64,000 bases of DNA from positions 1 to 64,000 of the forward strand of contig NZ_NGFO01000028.1 in NCBI RefSeq assembly GCF_002149015.1, given 5' to 3'. The notes below the pieces were generated by a model. That model saw only the letters and a program-made list of their open reading frames with translations. It did no database searches and was not told the DNA's origin. The DNA comes from Gordonia lacunae. Lineage in GTDB: Bacteria > Actinomycetota > Actinomycetes > Mycobacteriales > Mycobacteriaceae. A program made the position numbers and the translations under genes. Positions 16,703 to 25,355 of this stretch are shown here, in pieces (position 1 is the stretch's first letter; every line of letters starts with the position of its first letter).

Positions 16703-17344
16703 TCATCCGACGGGGAGGCAGGACGACGTCGTGCAGATCTCCGCGGGCAACTGGATCTCGGGGAGCCCGGGGATGTTCGGCAACCCCGGGATGGCCGGCA
16801 GGCCGGGGGCGGCCGGGGCGTCGGGTTTCGGCGCCGGGGGTGTTGCCGCCCCGCCCGGCACGGTCACCCGGATCGGCTCGGCGACCGTCGGGGTCGCACC
16901 CGTCAGCGGCGGGTTGGTGCCCCAGAACTCCTCGGCGGCCCCGGTGCCCGGGGGCAGGGTGATGTTGGTGCAACCCCAGTAGATGTCATACGCGCCGTCC
17001 GGGATCGTCGTCGTCCCGGTGGGGGCGGGCGGTGTGCCTTGAGAAATTCTCAGCGGCAACGACTTCGACGATCCGGCAGTGATGAGCGCGCCCAGTTCCT
17101 CGGGGGTCTGGTATCCGAAGACGACGTTGGTCGGGGCTCCGCCGGCCGGGACCCCGACGATCTCGCAGCCGATGCGTTTGGCGGCGTTGTTCGTGACCGT
17201 CAGCGTGACGGTGTTGCCGGACACGGACGCCGTTGCGGTGACATCGGTGGGCGCGGCCTGGGCGGCGGGCGTGTGGGCCGCGCCGAAGGCCGCCGCGGCG
17301 CACACCGCCAGGCCGGCGGTGACCATGCGGACTCGGATGCTCAT
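16703..17344 (-). CDS. Secreted protein with Pro/Gly-rich C-terminus
   Basis: This 213-residue protein has a clear Sec signal peptide (MSIRVRMV, hydrophobic core, cleavage probably after AQAA near residue 31). A domain of about 110 residues with two Cys follows, then a low-complexity tail rich in PGLPxIPGLP-type repeats. The tail ends in CTTSSC and a short hydrophilic end. It is probably exported into the cell envelope or medium. ATG 17344 has AAGGA 7 nt upstream, so the longer frame from 17359 is not used. No family is recognised beyond general similarity to mycobacterial exported proteins. Confidence 0.7.
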   Translation of the reverse strand: MSIRVRMVTAGLAVCAAAAFGAAHTPAAQAAPTDVTATASVSGNTVTLTVTNNAAKRIGCEIVGVPAGGAPTNVVFGYQTPEELGALITAGSSKSLPLRISQGTPPAPTGTTTIPDGAYDIYWGCTNITLPPGTGAAEEFWGTNPPLTGATPTVAEPIRVTVPGGAATPPAPKPDAPAAPGLPAIPGLPNIPGLPEIQLPAEICTTSSCLPVG

Positions 17345-17719
17345 GCGTTGTCCTTTCACGTGGGATTCTGCGCGTCGGTATTCGTGAGATATCCTATTTC
17401 ACCGGGTTTGCGACAATGTTTGTCTTGTCGTTTCTTTTCCGGTCGGGACAGGCCGATATCGCATTCTCCGAAATTGCTGATCAATGCTCTCGCTGCTCAT
17501 TGTTGCAGATTCGGAAAAATCCCGCAGAATGCGCTCGCGCCGACCGCCGGATCTCGACTGAATTGGGCCGGGTCGACCGAGGTGGGCCGGTCGGGTCGAC
17601 ATCCGAGGGCGGGGCCGGGGTTCGACGGTCCGCTGTTCGGATCGCAACACCCGGTGGCGTCGGCATCGGCTCGGTAATCTGACTCGCGACGCACGACGAC
17701 CGAGCAGACCGGGGACACC
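17345..17719. promoter_or_regulatory. Divergent intergenic region with inverted repeats
   Basis: No gene is seen in this 375-bp gap between the secreted protein (minus) and ParA (plus). Its left half is clearly AT-richer than the surroundings. CGACAA (17411-17416) and TTGTCG (17425-17430) form an inverted repeat, nested with GACAA-TGT-TTGTC (17412-17424). Promoters for both genes presumably lie here. Confidence 0.45.
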
Positions 17720-18613
17720 ATGCCGACGGTGATCGCGACCATCAGCCTCAAGGGCGGGGTCGGGAAAACCACGCTCACCGGAGGTCTCGCCGACTTCCTC
17801 GCCGGTGTCTTCGGCAAGAAGGTCTTGCTCGTCGACCTGGACGCGCAGACGAATCTGACGACCATGATGATCGGCCAGGAGCGATGGCTCGCGTGCAACG
17901 CGCGGCGGCAGACGGTCGCGACTCTGTTCGCCGACGTACTCGACGGCACGCGGAACTTCGATCTCGAGAGCAGTGTGCAGCGCGACGTCTCGACCGTGAG
18001 CGGACTGACCGGCATCGACCTGCTGCCGTCTTCGCTGGACCTCATCGAACTGGCCGAGGAGCTGAGCGCTCACCGGGTCGCGGCCGACGACCACCTGGCG
18101 GCCGTCGAGGTCCTGGGGAATGCCCTGGAGCCGGTCGCCGGGAGATACGACTACATCCTCATCGACTGCCCGCCCAACGTCGGACCGTTCAGTCTGAACG
18201 GGCTGGCGATGGCCGGCGGTTACCTGATCCCGACGATCCCCGACGTGCTGTCCACCTATGCGATTCCGCACATCCAGCGGCAGGTCGCCGGTTTCGGTGC
18301 CGAATTGGGGCGCGACATCGTCGAGTTGGGGGTCGTGATCACCAAGTACCGTGTCGGGTCAACCCTCCACCAGGACACGGTGCGGCGGCTCCGGCGGGAC
18401 CCCACGATCCAGAACGTCCTACCCGCCTACGTGCACGAGGCCAACGCGATCGGTGCGGCCGCCGAGTTCGCCTCCTGGCCCAGCGTGCATGCGAAGTACG
18501 GCTACCACGGGCACTACGAGCAGTTCCGCGACCTCACTCGTGCGGTCATGGTCGAGGCCGACGCCAAACTCTCCGCGACCTCCAGGAGTTCCCGCGCCCA
18601 TTCGATCAACTGA
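17720..18613 (+). CDS. ParA/MinD-type P-loop ATPase, orphan
   Basis: This 297-residue protein has a deviant Walker A motif with signature lysine, LKGGVGKTTL (residues 10-19), the switch/Walker B motif DLDAQTNLT, and ILIDCPPNVGPFSLN. These proteins form ATP-dependent dimers that position DNA, protein complexes or envelope machinery. No ParB gene or parS-like site is seen nearby. The next genes encode a lipoprotein and a stress membrane protein, so a plasmid-partition role is not indicated. The ATG is the first in frame. Confidence 0.85.
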   Translation: MPTVIATISLKGGVGKTTLTGGLADFLAGVFGKKVLLVDLDAQTNLTTMMIGQERWLACNARRQTVATLFADVLDGTRNFDLESSVQRDVSTVSGLTGIDLLPSSLDLIELAEELSAHRVAADDHLAAVEVLGNALEPVAGRYDYILIDCPPNVGPFSLNGLAMAGGYLIPTIPDVLSTYAIPHIQRQVAGFGAELGRDIVELGVVITKYRVGSTLHQDTVRRLRRDPTIQNVLPAYVHEANAIGAAAEFASWPSVHAKYGYHGHYEQFRDLTRAVMVEADAKLSATSRSSRAHSIN

Positions 18614-18696
18614 CGCCGAACCGCAGTTCAGGCGTCTAAATTCATCTCAGCCGCCGACCGGTGGCACCTCGTCGACTCCTCAGGAGACCTCCCATC

Positions 18697-19140
18697 ATGC
18701 GCAAAGTGCACATCATTCCGGTTCTCGGCGCCGCGGCACTGGCCGCCGCCCTCACCGCATGCGGTTCCGACGACTCGGCCTCGGGTGGCACCGACGCGGA
18801 GGCCACCGTGACCGTCGACGGCAAGGAACTGGAACTGGCGGACAAGACGGTCGGCTGCACCGACGCCGCGGGCAAGGTGACCATCGGGATCGGCTCGGGT
18901 GGGGGCTCGGGTATCGGCGTCGTCCTGACCTCGGGTGACTCGCCCGAGGTCGAGTCGGTGGGTCTGGGCTCCCTCGACGGTGTGACGCTCGGCTACCAGA
19001 AGGGTGCGGGCGGGGGCAGTGCCGACGTCACCAAGGACGGCGACACCTACACGGTGAAGGGTGAGGCGTCGGGTATCGACCTCGCCAATCCGACCCAACA
19101 GGTCACCAAGTCCTACGAGATCAAGGTGACCTGTCCCTGA
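18697..19140 (+). CDS. LpqH-like (19-kDa antigen family) lipoprotein
   Basis: This 147-residue protein has a lipoprotein signal peptide with lipobox LTAC (Cys about residue 22) followed by GSDDSASGG. It is therefore exported, lipidated and anchored in the envelope. The mature domain (TVDGKELELADKTVGC, later YEIKVTCP) matches the LpqH-like beta fold with a Cys pair near its ends, likely a disulfide. CAGGAG lies 10 nt upstream of the ATG. It follows parA by about 80 bp and may have its own promoter. Function of the family is unclear; homologues are TLR2-active antigens in mycobacteria. Confidence 0.75.
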   Translation: MRKVHIIPVLGAAALAAALTACGSDDSASGGTDAEATVTVDGKELELADKTVGCTDAAGKVTIGIGSGGGSGIGVVLTSGDSPEVESVGLGSLDGVTLGYQKGAGGGSADVTKDGDTYTVKGEASGIDLANPTQQVTKSYEIKVTCP

Positions 19141-19185
19141 TCGGCTCCCGTCCTTGGTCTCGGTACGGTCACCGGCCCGGTCTCG

Positions 19186-19197
19186 ATGTGTACACAT
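19186..19197. promoter_or_regulatory. 12-bp perfect palindrome ATGTGTACACAT
   Basis: This symmetric site lies 15 nt upstream of the SigF-like -35 element of the next gene. It could be an operator for a dimeric regulator; there is no other evidence. Confidence 0.35.
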
Positions 19198-19211
19198 TTT
19201 GTCGGGAGGCT

Positions 19212-19236
19212 GTTTGAACCGCGGTCGGCCTGGGTA
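19212..19236 (+). promoter_or_regulatory. SigF/SigB-like promoter of the GlsB gene
   Basis: GTTT (19212-19215), 16 nt, then GGGTA (19232-19236) matches the mycobacterial SigF (Streptomyces SigB) consensus GTTT-N15-17-GGGTA. It lies 85 nt upstream of a stress-response membrane protein gene, the class of gene this sigma factor controls. Confidence 0.6.
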
Positions 19237-19320
19237 CGTTCCGCTTTGTAGCGTTTCGAGGGATCTTCGCGATCCCAAACGTCTCGCACAACGGATCAAC
19301 GACGACCTCAGGAGGAAGAC

Positions 19321-19596
19321 ATGCTGGGAATTGGCATCATCGCGTGGATCATCATCGGCGGACTGGCCGGCTGGATCGCCAGCAAGATCATGAAGACCGA
19401 TGCGCAGCAGGGGATCATCCTCAACATCGTGGTGGGTGTCATCGGCGGCCTCCTCGGCGGCTGGTTGCTGACCCTGTTCGGGGTCGACGTCGAGGGCGGT
19501 GGCTGGATCTTCAGCTTCATCACCTGTCTGGCCGGTGCATGCATCCTGCTGTTCCTCGTCAAGCTGGTGACCGGGCGCGGCCGTACCCGCGTCTGA
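19321..19596 (+). CDS. GlsB/YeaQ/YmgE-family stress membrane protein
   Basis: This 91-residue protein has three short hydrophobic segments rich in small residues. The opening GIIAWIIIGGLAGWIASKIM, the glycine-rich IGGLLGGWLL and a last span ending in basic RGRTRV are typical of the transglycosylase-associated/GlsB family. These small inner-membrane proteins are induced by general stress; their molecular role is not defined. AGGAGG is 6 nt upstream of the ATG. A SigF-type promoter upstream and a strong terminator downstream make it a single-gene unit. Confidence 0.85.
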   Translation: MLGIGIIAWIIIGGLAGWIASKIMKTDAQQGIILNIVVGVIGGLLGGWLLTLFGVDVEGGGWIFSFITCLAGACILLFLVKLVTGRGRTRV

Positions 19597-19619
19597 GGTC
19601 TCTCGGACCTGCACAGCTC

Positions 19620-19658
19620 GACTCCGCCCCGGCGCCGCTTCGGCTCCGGGGCGGAGTC
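19620..19658 (+). terminator. Terminator after the GlsB gene
   Basis: A perfect 13-bp stem, GACTCCGCCCCGG (19620-19632) with its complement (19646-19658), and a 13-nt loop follow the stop codon by 23 nt. Confidence 0.7.
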
Positions 19659-19746
19659 GTGTCCGTGGGAGATGGGCCGGCCCTGCGCATGTGCGTACGT
19701 TGGAGTGGGTACGAGGACAGGCGACGGCACCAGTGAGCAACCGAAA

Positions 19747-20412
19747 GTGAGCATCCCAGTGACTCGAGTGGCGATCATCGGCGGACACGGCAAGATCGCA
19801 CTGCGACTGGCCCGGATACTGACGGCCCGCGGTGACGAGGTGACCTCGATCATCCGCAACCCCGAACACGCCGAGGACGTCGCGGACACCGGCGCCGTGC
19901 CCGTGGTCGCCGACGTCGAGACGCTCGACACCACCGGCATCGCGACCGCGATCTCCGGTCACGACGCCGTGGTGTGGACGGCGGGCGCCGGCGGCGGGGA
20001 TCCGGCACGGACGTACGCCGTCGATCGGGATGCCGCGATCCGGTCCATGGACGCCGCCGTGCGCGCGGGGGTTCGCCGGTACGTGATGGTGTCCTACTTC
20101 GGTGCCGGACCCGATCACGGTGTGCCCGAGGACAACTCATTTCACGCCTACGCCGAGGCGAAGGCGGCCGCGGATACGTACCTGAAGTCCACGGAACTCG
20201 ACTGGACGATCCTCGGGCCCAGCAAGCTGACCGACGAGGACGGCAGCGGCAGCATCACGCTCGGCGGCGACCGGGTCGAGGGTGACGAGGTCAGCCGCGA
20301 CAATGTCGCCCAGGTCGCGGCGGCCGTCCTCGGCCATCCCGCGTCGGTGCACGAGGTGATCGAGTTCAACGACGGCGGCACCCCGATCCTCGATGCGTTC
20401 CCCCGATCCTGA
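19747..20412 (+). CDS. NAD(P)-binding epimerase/reductase-like protein (atypical SDR)
   Basis: This protein of about 221 residues has an N-terminal Rossmann motif (VAIIGGHGKIALRLAR) and the segment VRRYVMVSYFGA. It lacks a clear YxxxK pair in the classical position, as in atypical SDRs of the NAD(P)H-binding (YwnB/NmrA-like) group. Such proteins are reductases or redox sensors. GTG 19747 or 19759 are both possible starts. It overlaps the next gene by 20 bp. Confidence 0.75.
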   Translation: MSIPVTRVAIIGGHGKIALRLARILTARGDEVTSIIRNPEHAEDVADTGAVPVVADVETLDTTGIATAISGHDAVVWTAGAGGGDPARTYAVDRDAAIRSMDAAVRAGVRRYVMVSYFGAGPDHGVPEDNSFHAYAEAKAAADTYLKSTELDWTILGPSKLTDEDGSGSITLGGDRVEGDEVSRDNVAQVAAAVLGHPASVHEVIEFNDGGTPILDAFPRS

Positions 20413-21835
20413 GGACTCCGATTCTCGTCGGGTCGATCCCGGCCCGACCCCTCCGGCGGGCATCGACGACGCTCTGACCGCCCTTCGGCAGATCGTCGGC
20501 GAGACGAATGTCCTGACCGACCCCGACGCGATGGCGGGCTTCCTGACCGATTGGACCGGCCGGTACCGCGGTGCGGCCGACGCCGTGGTCCGTCCCCGCA
20601 CCACCGACGAGGTCTCGCGCGTGGTCGCCGAATGCGCCCGCTCGGGCGTGCGGATCTGCGTGCAGGGCGGCAACACCGGGCTCGTCGGCGGCTCGGTCCC
20701 GCCGGCGCGTGACGGGTCGACGAATGCCCTGATCGTGCTGTCGACGGTGCGCATGACCGACATCGGCGACGTCGACACCGTCGGCCGTTGCGTCGGCGCC
20801 CAGGCGGGTGCCACCGTCGGAGCCATCGACGACCGGGCGGGGAGGTCCGGTCTGGCGTTCGGCATCGACCTCGCCTCCCGGGCGAGCGCCACAGCGGGCG
20901 GGGTCGTCTCGACCAATGCCGGTGGGACGCGGATGATCCGACGGGGCAATGCGAGATCGCAGATCCTGGGGATCGAGGCGGTCCTCGCCGACGGCAGCGT
21001 CCTGCGCCGATGGACCTCGCTGGTCAAGGACAACGTCGGATACGACCTCCCGTCTCTCCTCGCCGGGAGCGAAGGAACCCTGGCGGTGATCACCCGCGTC
21101 CTGTTCACGCTCGTCGCACCGCCGGCGGTCGCCACGGTCGCGGTCGCGGCGGTCGAACGAGTCGAGAACGCCGTGGAGCTACTCGGCGCGGCATCGTCGG
21201 CGGGACTGACCGTCGAGGCAGCCGAACTGATGACCGAAGCCGGTGTCGCGCTGGTGGCAGACCACGGCCATCGGCGACCGACCACGGCGCCGGGGCCGTT
21301 CTATGTCCTCGTGGAGCTGTCGGGGACCGGTGACATCGAATCGGCGACAACCGAACTCCTCGGCGCGACCGACGGGGTCATCGACGCCGTGCTCGAACCG
21401 GCGCCCGCCCGCGCACTCTGGGCCGGTCGCGAAGGCCACACCGAGGCCATCGCCCGCTCCAGTTCGACGCCGGTCGTCAAACTGGACATCTCGGTGCCCA
21501 TCCGAGCCCTGCCGGAGGCGTTCGCGGAACTGTCCAGGGTCGGCGTGGATGACCGTTTTCCCTGCCGGCCGATCCTGTTCGGACACATCGGCGACGGCAA
21601 CATCCACGTCAACCTGCTCGATGTCCCGCCGGAACACGCGACGGAGGTGACCGAGTCCGTGTTCGGGATCGTGACCGCCAACGGTGGCAGTATCAGTGCT
21701 GAGCACGGCATCGGGCGCGCGAAGGTGGCGTGGACCCACCTCGGCCGCGACGCCACCGATCTCGCGACCATGCGCACGATCAAGGCGGCACTCGACCCGC
21801 GGGGGTTGCTGAATCCGGGGGTGCTGTTCGGGTGA
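20393..21835 (+). CDS. FAD-binding dehydrogenase, D-lactate/D-2-hydroxyglutarate (GlcD) type
   Basis: This 480-residue protein has an N-terminal FAD-binding PCMH domain (VQGGNTGLVGGSVP, then TAGGVVSTNAGGT) and a C-terminal oxidase domain. The latter has the metal-site motif GHIGDGNIHVN and the terminal SAEHGIGRAK characteristic of the GlcD/D-2-hydroxyacid dehydrogenase family. It oxidises a D-2-hydroxy acid to the 2-oxo acid, probably at the membrane's inner face. The substrate cannot be told. The ATG lies inside the end of the preceding SDR gene, suggesting co-transcription. Confidence 0.87.
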   Translation: MRSPDPEDSDSRRVDPGPTPPAGIDDALTALRQIVGETNVLTDPDAMAGFLTDWTGRYRGAADAVVRPRTTDEVSRVVAECARSGVRICVQGGNTGLVGGSVPPARDGSTNALIVLSTVRMTDIGDVDTVGRCVGAQAGATVGAIDDRAGRSGLAFGIDLASRASATAGGVVSTNAGGTRMIRRGNARSQILGIEAVLADGSVLRRWTSLVKDNVGYDLPSLLAGSEGTLAVITRVLFTLVAPPAVATVAVAAVERVENAVELLGAASSAGLTVEAAELMTEAGVALVADHGHRRPTTAPGPFYVLVELSGTGDIESATTELLGATDGVIDAVLEPAPARALWAGREGHTEAIARSSSTPVVKLDISVPIRALPEAFAELSRVGVDDRFPCRPILFGHIGDGNIHVNLLDVPPEHATEVTESVFGIVTANGGSISAEHGIGRAKVAWTHLGRDATDLATMRTIKAALDPRGLLNPGVLFG

Positions 21836-21905
21836 GCACCGCGCCTCTGGAAGGAAGCGGACGGTGCGCACGGCGAGCGTGCCGAAATGCTGCGATCATG
21901 CACGG

Positions 21906-24047
21906 GTGGCTGATGTGAACCTCGATCGGTTGACCGCACTGGCGCACCGCTACGGCGTCGCCACCGACTACGTCGGCTGGGGCGAGAAGCGCCACGACGT
22001 CGACCCCGAGACCTTGGTCGCGGTTCTTCGCGCGCTCGAGGTGCCCGCCGGGTCGCCCGAGGAGGTCGAGGAGTCGATCCGCGAGATCGACGAACAGCCA
22101 TGGCGCGAGTTCGTGCCGGCGGTGACGGTCGTGACCGAGGGCTCCGATGCCAGGTTCGCCGTCCATGTCCCGCACGGGCATCTGGTGAAGGTGTGGATCG
22201 TCAGCGAGACCGGCGACGATGTCGCGGCGCCACAACTCGATGTCTGGGTCGAACCGCGGGAGGTCGACGGCGTGCTCGTCGGCCGCGCGACGTTCGCCGT
22301 GCCCGATGACCTGCCGGCCGGTTATCACCAGATCAAAGCGCTCGACCTCGACGACTCGTCGGCGTCGAGTGGGCCGCTGATCGTGACACCCCGCCGCCTG
22401 CACACCGCGGACCGGTTGGTCGGCCGGAAACGGTGGGGACTCGCCGCGCAGCTGTACTCGATCCGGTCGGCGGACTCATGGGGCGTGGGCGACTTCGCCG
22501 ATCTCGCCGGGATCTGCGAGGTGGCCGCGAGCGCCTACGGCGCCGACTTCGTCCAGGTCAACCCGCTGCATGCCGCACAGCCGCAGGCGCCGATCGAGGC
22601 GTCGCCGTATCTGCCGGTGACGCGGCGCTTCGTCAACCCGCTCTACCTCCGGATCACCGACATCCCCGAACTCGACGGGCTGTCGAAGTCACAGCGGAAG
22701 TGGGTCAAGGCGCTGGGCCGCGGCTTCCTCGCCGAGAACACCGCGACCGACAAGATCCGGCGCAACAAGGCCTTCCGCGCCAAGATGGAGGTCCTCGAAC
22801 TGATCTACGGCGTCCCGCGGACCCCGGCCCGCGCCGGCGCCTACCGCGACTTCCGGCGTCGGGAGGGCAAGGGTCTCAAGCGTTTCGCGACGTGGTGCGC
22901 ACTCGCCGAGCGTTATGACGCCGACGACCCGCGCTGGCACGGCAAGTTCCTCGACCGCGCGTACCTGAAGAAGAAGCGCCGGAAACTGGCTCGGCGCATC
23001 GACTTCTACATGTGGCTGCAGTGGCTCTGCGACGAGCAACTCGCCACGGCCGCGCACACGGCGCGCTCCGCGGGCATGGGGATCGGCGTGATGGCCGATC
23101 TCGCGGTGGGTGTCGCCCGGCACAGCGCCGACGCGTGGGCGCTCGGGAACGTGCTCGCCTCGGGGGCGACGGTGGGGGCGCCGCCCGACGGCTTCAACCA
23201 GCAGGGGCAGAACTGGGATCAGCCGCCGTGGCATCCGCGACGGCTCGCCGCGGCCGGCTACGAGCCGTACCGCGACATGATCCGTACCGTTCTGCGGCAC
23301 GCGGGAGGTGTGCGCGTCGACCACATCCTCGGACTGTTCCGGCTCTGGTGGATTCCCGACGGCAGCAGCCCCGCGCAGGGGACCTACGTGCACTACGACA
23401 GCGAGGCGCTGATCGGCATCCTGGCGCTCGAGGCGCAACGCGCCGACGCCGTGGTCGTCGGTGAGGACCTCGGGGTCTTCGAACCGTCGGTGCAGGATTC
23501 GCTTCGCGACCGGGGAATCCTCGGCACGTCGATCCTGTGGTTCGAGCAGGGACCCGACGCGGCGATCCCACCCGAGGACTACCGCGAGCTGTGTCTGACC
23601 TCGGTGACCACGCACGACCTGCCCCCGACCGTCGGATATCTGGCGGGTGACCACATCACGCTGCGCTCGCGGCTCGGTCTGCTCGCCTCCGGTGAGGACG
23701 CCGAACGGGAGCGTGATGCGCGTGAGCGTGACGCCGTGCTCGAACTGGCCTACGAGCGTGGCCTGCTGTCCCGGGACACGCCGCTGACGGATCCGAAGGT
23801 CGTCGACGCGCTGTATGCGGTGATCGCTCACACCCCGTCGGTGCTGCTGAGCGTTGCCCTCGTGGATGCGGTGGGGGAGCGGCGGATTCAGAACCAGCCG
23901 GGTACCGACAGCACCCAGTATCCGAACTGGTGTGTCCCGCTGGCCAATTCGGAGGGCGAGGTCGTGCTCGTCGAGGACCTCGTCAGCAGCGTGCGTTTCC
24001 GCCGCCTCGTGTCGGTGCTCAACGAGTCGGGCGTGCCAGGTTCCTGA
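21906..24047 (+). CDS. malQ: 4-alpha-glucanotransferase, GH77
   Basis: This 713-residue enzyme transfers alpha-1,4-glucan segments between maltodextrins in glycogen and maltose metabolism. The GH77 catalytic residues are visible: the Asp nucleophile in VRVDHILGLFRLWWIP, the Glu acid/base in VVGEDLGVFEPSV and the stabilising Asp in TTHDLPPTVGYLAGDH. An N-terminal extension of about 160 residues with a beta-sandwich is normal for actinobacterial MalQ. GTG 21906 (VADVNLDRLTALAHRYG) is preferred to ATG 21864. Its 3' end overlaps the convergent MFS gene by 29 bp. Confidence 0.93.
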   Translation: MADVNLDRLTALAHRYGVATDYVGWGEKRHDVDPETLVAVLRALEVPAGSPEEVEESIREIDEQPWREFVPAVTVVTEGSDARFAVHVPHGHLVKVWIVSETGDDVAAPQLDVWVEPREVDGVLVGRATFAVPDDLPAGYHQIKALDLDDSSASSGPLIVTPRRLHTADRLVGRKRWGLAAQLYSIRSADSWGVGDFADLAGICEVAASAYGADFVQVNPLHAAQPQAPIEASPYLPVTRRFVNPLYLRITDIPELDGLSKSQRKWVKALGRGFLAENTATDKIRRNKAFRAKMEVLELIYGVPRTPARAGAYRDFRRREGKGLKRFATWCALAERYDADDPRWHGKFLDRAYLKKKRRKLARRIDFYMWLQWLCDEQLATAAHTARSAGMGIGVMADLAVGVARHSADAWALGNVLASGATVGAPPDGFNQQGQNWDQPPWHPRRLAAAGYEPYRDMIRTVLRHAGGVRVDHILGLFRLWWIPDGSSPAQGTYVHYDSEALIGILALEAQRADAVVVGEDLGVFEPSVQDSLRDRGILGTSILWFEQGPDAAIPPEDYRELCLTSVTTHDLPPTVGYLAGDHITLRSRLGLLASGEDAERERDARERDAVLELAYERGLLSRDTPLTDPKVVDALYAVIAHTPSVLLSVALVDAVGERRIQNQPGTDSTQYPNWCVPLANSEGEVVLVEDLVSSVRFRRLVSVLNESGVPGS

Positions 24048-25236
24048 CCGAGACGATGGTCAGAACGAGTGCGATGAGGGCCAGCACGGCGACCCCGATG
24101 TTGAAGGCGATCCCGGCGGGCCGCAGGCCCCAGTGCTGCGCGGTGATCCCCTGGCCGACGATGGGGATCGAGATCGCGACGTAGGCGACGACGAAGTAGG
24201 TCGAGGTCACCTCGGCCTTTCGGCCCGCCGGGGTCGCCGCGACCACCGACGCCAGTCCCTTGCTGAACGACATACCCTGACCTACACCGCAGATCACCGC
24301 TCCGCCGAGCAACGCCGGGGTCGATGCGGCGACGAGCCCGAGGATCGACAGGCCTGTCCCGAGGATGAGGATGGCGCAGCCGGCGATCAGGGCCGGTTCG
24401 GTGGGCATCCGGCGCACGACGATCTGGGTGACCGCCGAGGACGCGAACAGTACGAACACCAGGAAACCGGTGAACGCGTGGTCGTCGATGCCGAGGATGT
24501 TCGTGACGAAGGACGGCATCACGCCGGTGAAGGTGCCCATCACCGCGAACCCGGCGAAGGCGGCGATCGACGCGCGGACGAAGACGCCGCGGATGTCAGC
24601 CGGGACCGAGAGTCGCTGCACGCTCAGCCGCGCGCCCGGCGTGACGTCGACCGTCTCGGGCAGCCGCCAGATGCCGATGAAGACCAGGATCAATAGCGCC
24701 AGATCGAGCACGAACGGGGTGTGCAGCGGGGACGGGGCGTACTCGGCGAGGAGTCCGGCGATCAGCGGCCCGAGCCCCAAGCCGCCGATGTTGGCCGCGG
24801 TCGCCACGGCCGGAGCGCGTCCCCGCCACGACGCGGGGGCCAGTTCGATGACCGCGGTGGTGGCGGCGCCGGCGTAGATGCCCGCGGACAGACCGGACAG
24901 CACCCGGCCCAGCAGCAACTGCCAGACAGGCCCGGCGGTCAGGAAGACGACGGCGCTGATCGCCGAGAGGATCGCGCCGGCGATGAGCATCTTGCGTCGG
25001 CCGATGACGTCGGACCAGCGTCCGAATCCGATCAGCGCGGCGATGACGCCGGCCGCATAGACGGCGAAGATCACGGTCGTGGTGGTGACGCCGAAGCCGA
25101 GTTCCTCGCCGTAGATCGCGTAGAGCGGTGTGGGCAGCGTGGTGCCCAGCATGATCACCGCGAAGGCGTAGACGGCTGCGGCGAAGGATGCACCGGTCGG
25201 GGCGGGGGAGGCGGGAGTACTCGCACGGTCAGACAT
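24019..25236 (-). CDS. MFS transporter, drug/metabolite exporter type
   Basis: This 405-residue protein has about 12 hydrophobic helices. The MFS motif A region lies between helices 2 and 3 (GRWSDVIGRRKMLI) and a second, weaker repeat lies after the middle loop. A glycine-rich helix 5 (GGLGLGPLIAGLLAEY) resembles motif C of proton-coupled exporters. The substrate is unknown. ATG 25236 is taken as start; GTG 25248 is possible. It overlaps malQ tail to tail by 29 bp and diverges from the monooxygenase gene across an operator-like region. Confidence 0.83.
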   Translation of the reverse strand: MSDRASTPASPAPTGASFAAAVYAFAVIMLGTTLPTPLYAIYGEELGFGVTTTTVIFAVYAAGVIAALIGFGRWSDVIGRRKMLIAGAILSAISAVVFLTAGPVWQLLLGRVLSGLSAGIYAGAATTAVIELAPASWRGRAPAVATAANIGGLGLGPLIAGLLAEYAPSPLHTPFVLDLALLILVFIGIWRLPETVDVTPGARLSVQRLSVPADIRGVFVRASIAAFAGFAVMGTFTGVMPSFVTNILGIDDHAFTGFLVFVLFASSAVTQIVVRRMPTEPALIAGCAILILGTGLSILGLVAASTPALLGGAVICGVGQGMSFSKGLASVVAATPAGRKAEVTSTYFVVAYVAISIPIVGQGITAQHWGLRPAGIAFNIGVAVLALIALVLTIVSVRNLARPTR

Positions 25237-25298
25237 GGCAGCTGACACGCTACCGCCGCGGCCCGACGGGTCCGGCTCTGGTCCGGTGCTGTGTGCTG

Positions 25299-25324
25299 AG
25301 TTACAGTAACTGTTGGTAACAGTT
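25299..25324. promoter_or_regulatory. Overlapping inverted repeats, candidate TetR/GntR-type operator
   Basis: AGTTAC-A-GTAACT (25299-25311) overlaps AACTGTT-GGT-AACAGTT (25308-25324), both perfect. The site lies between two divergent genes, 32 nt upstream of the monooxygenase ATG. The TTAC/GTAA half-sites resemble operators of one-component regulators. No regulator gene adjoins. Confidence 0.5.
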
Positions 25325-25355
25325 AAGTTCGCCGAACAGCTAGTGGGGGTGTCGG

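Noticed and set aside
17720-18613. Plasmid or prophage partition locus
   Set aside because: No ParB, replication, integrase or phage genes are nearby and the flanking genes are chromosomal in character.
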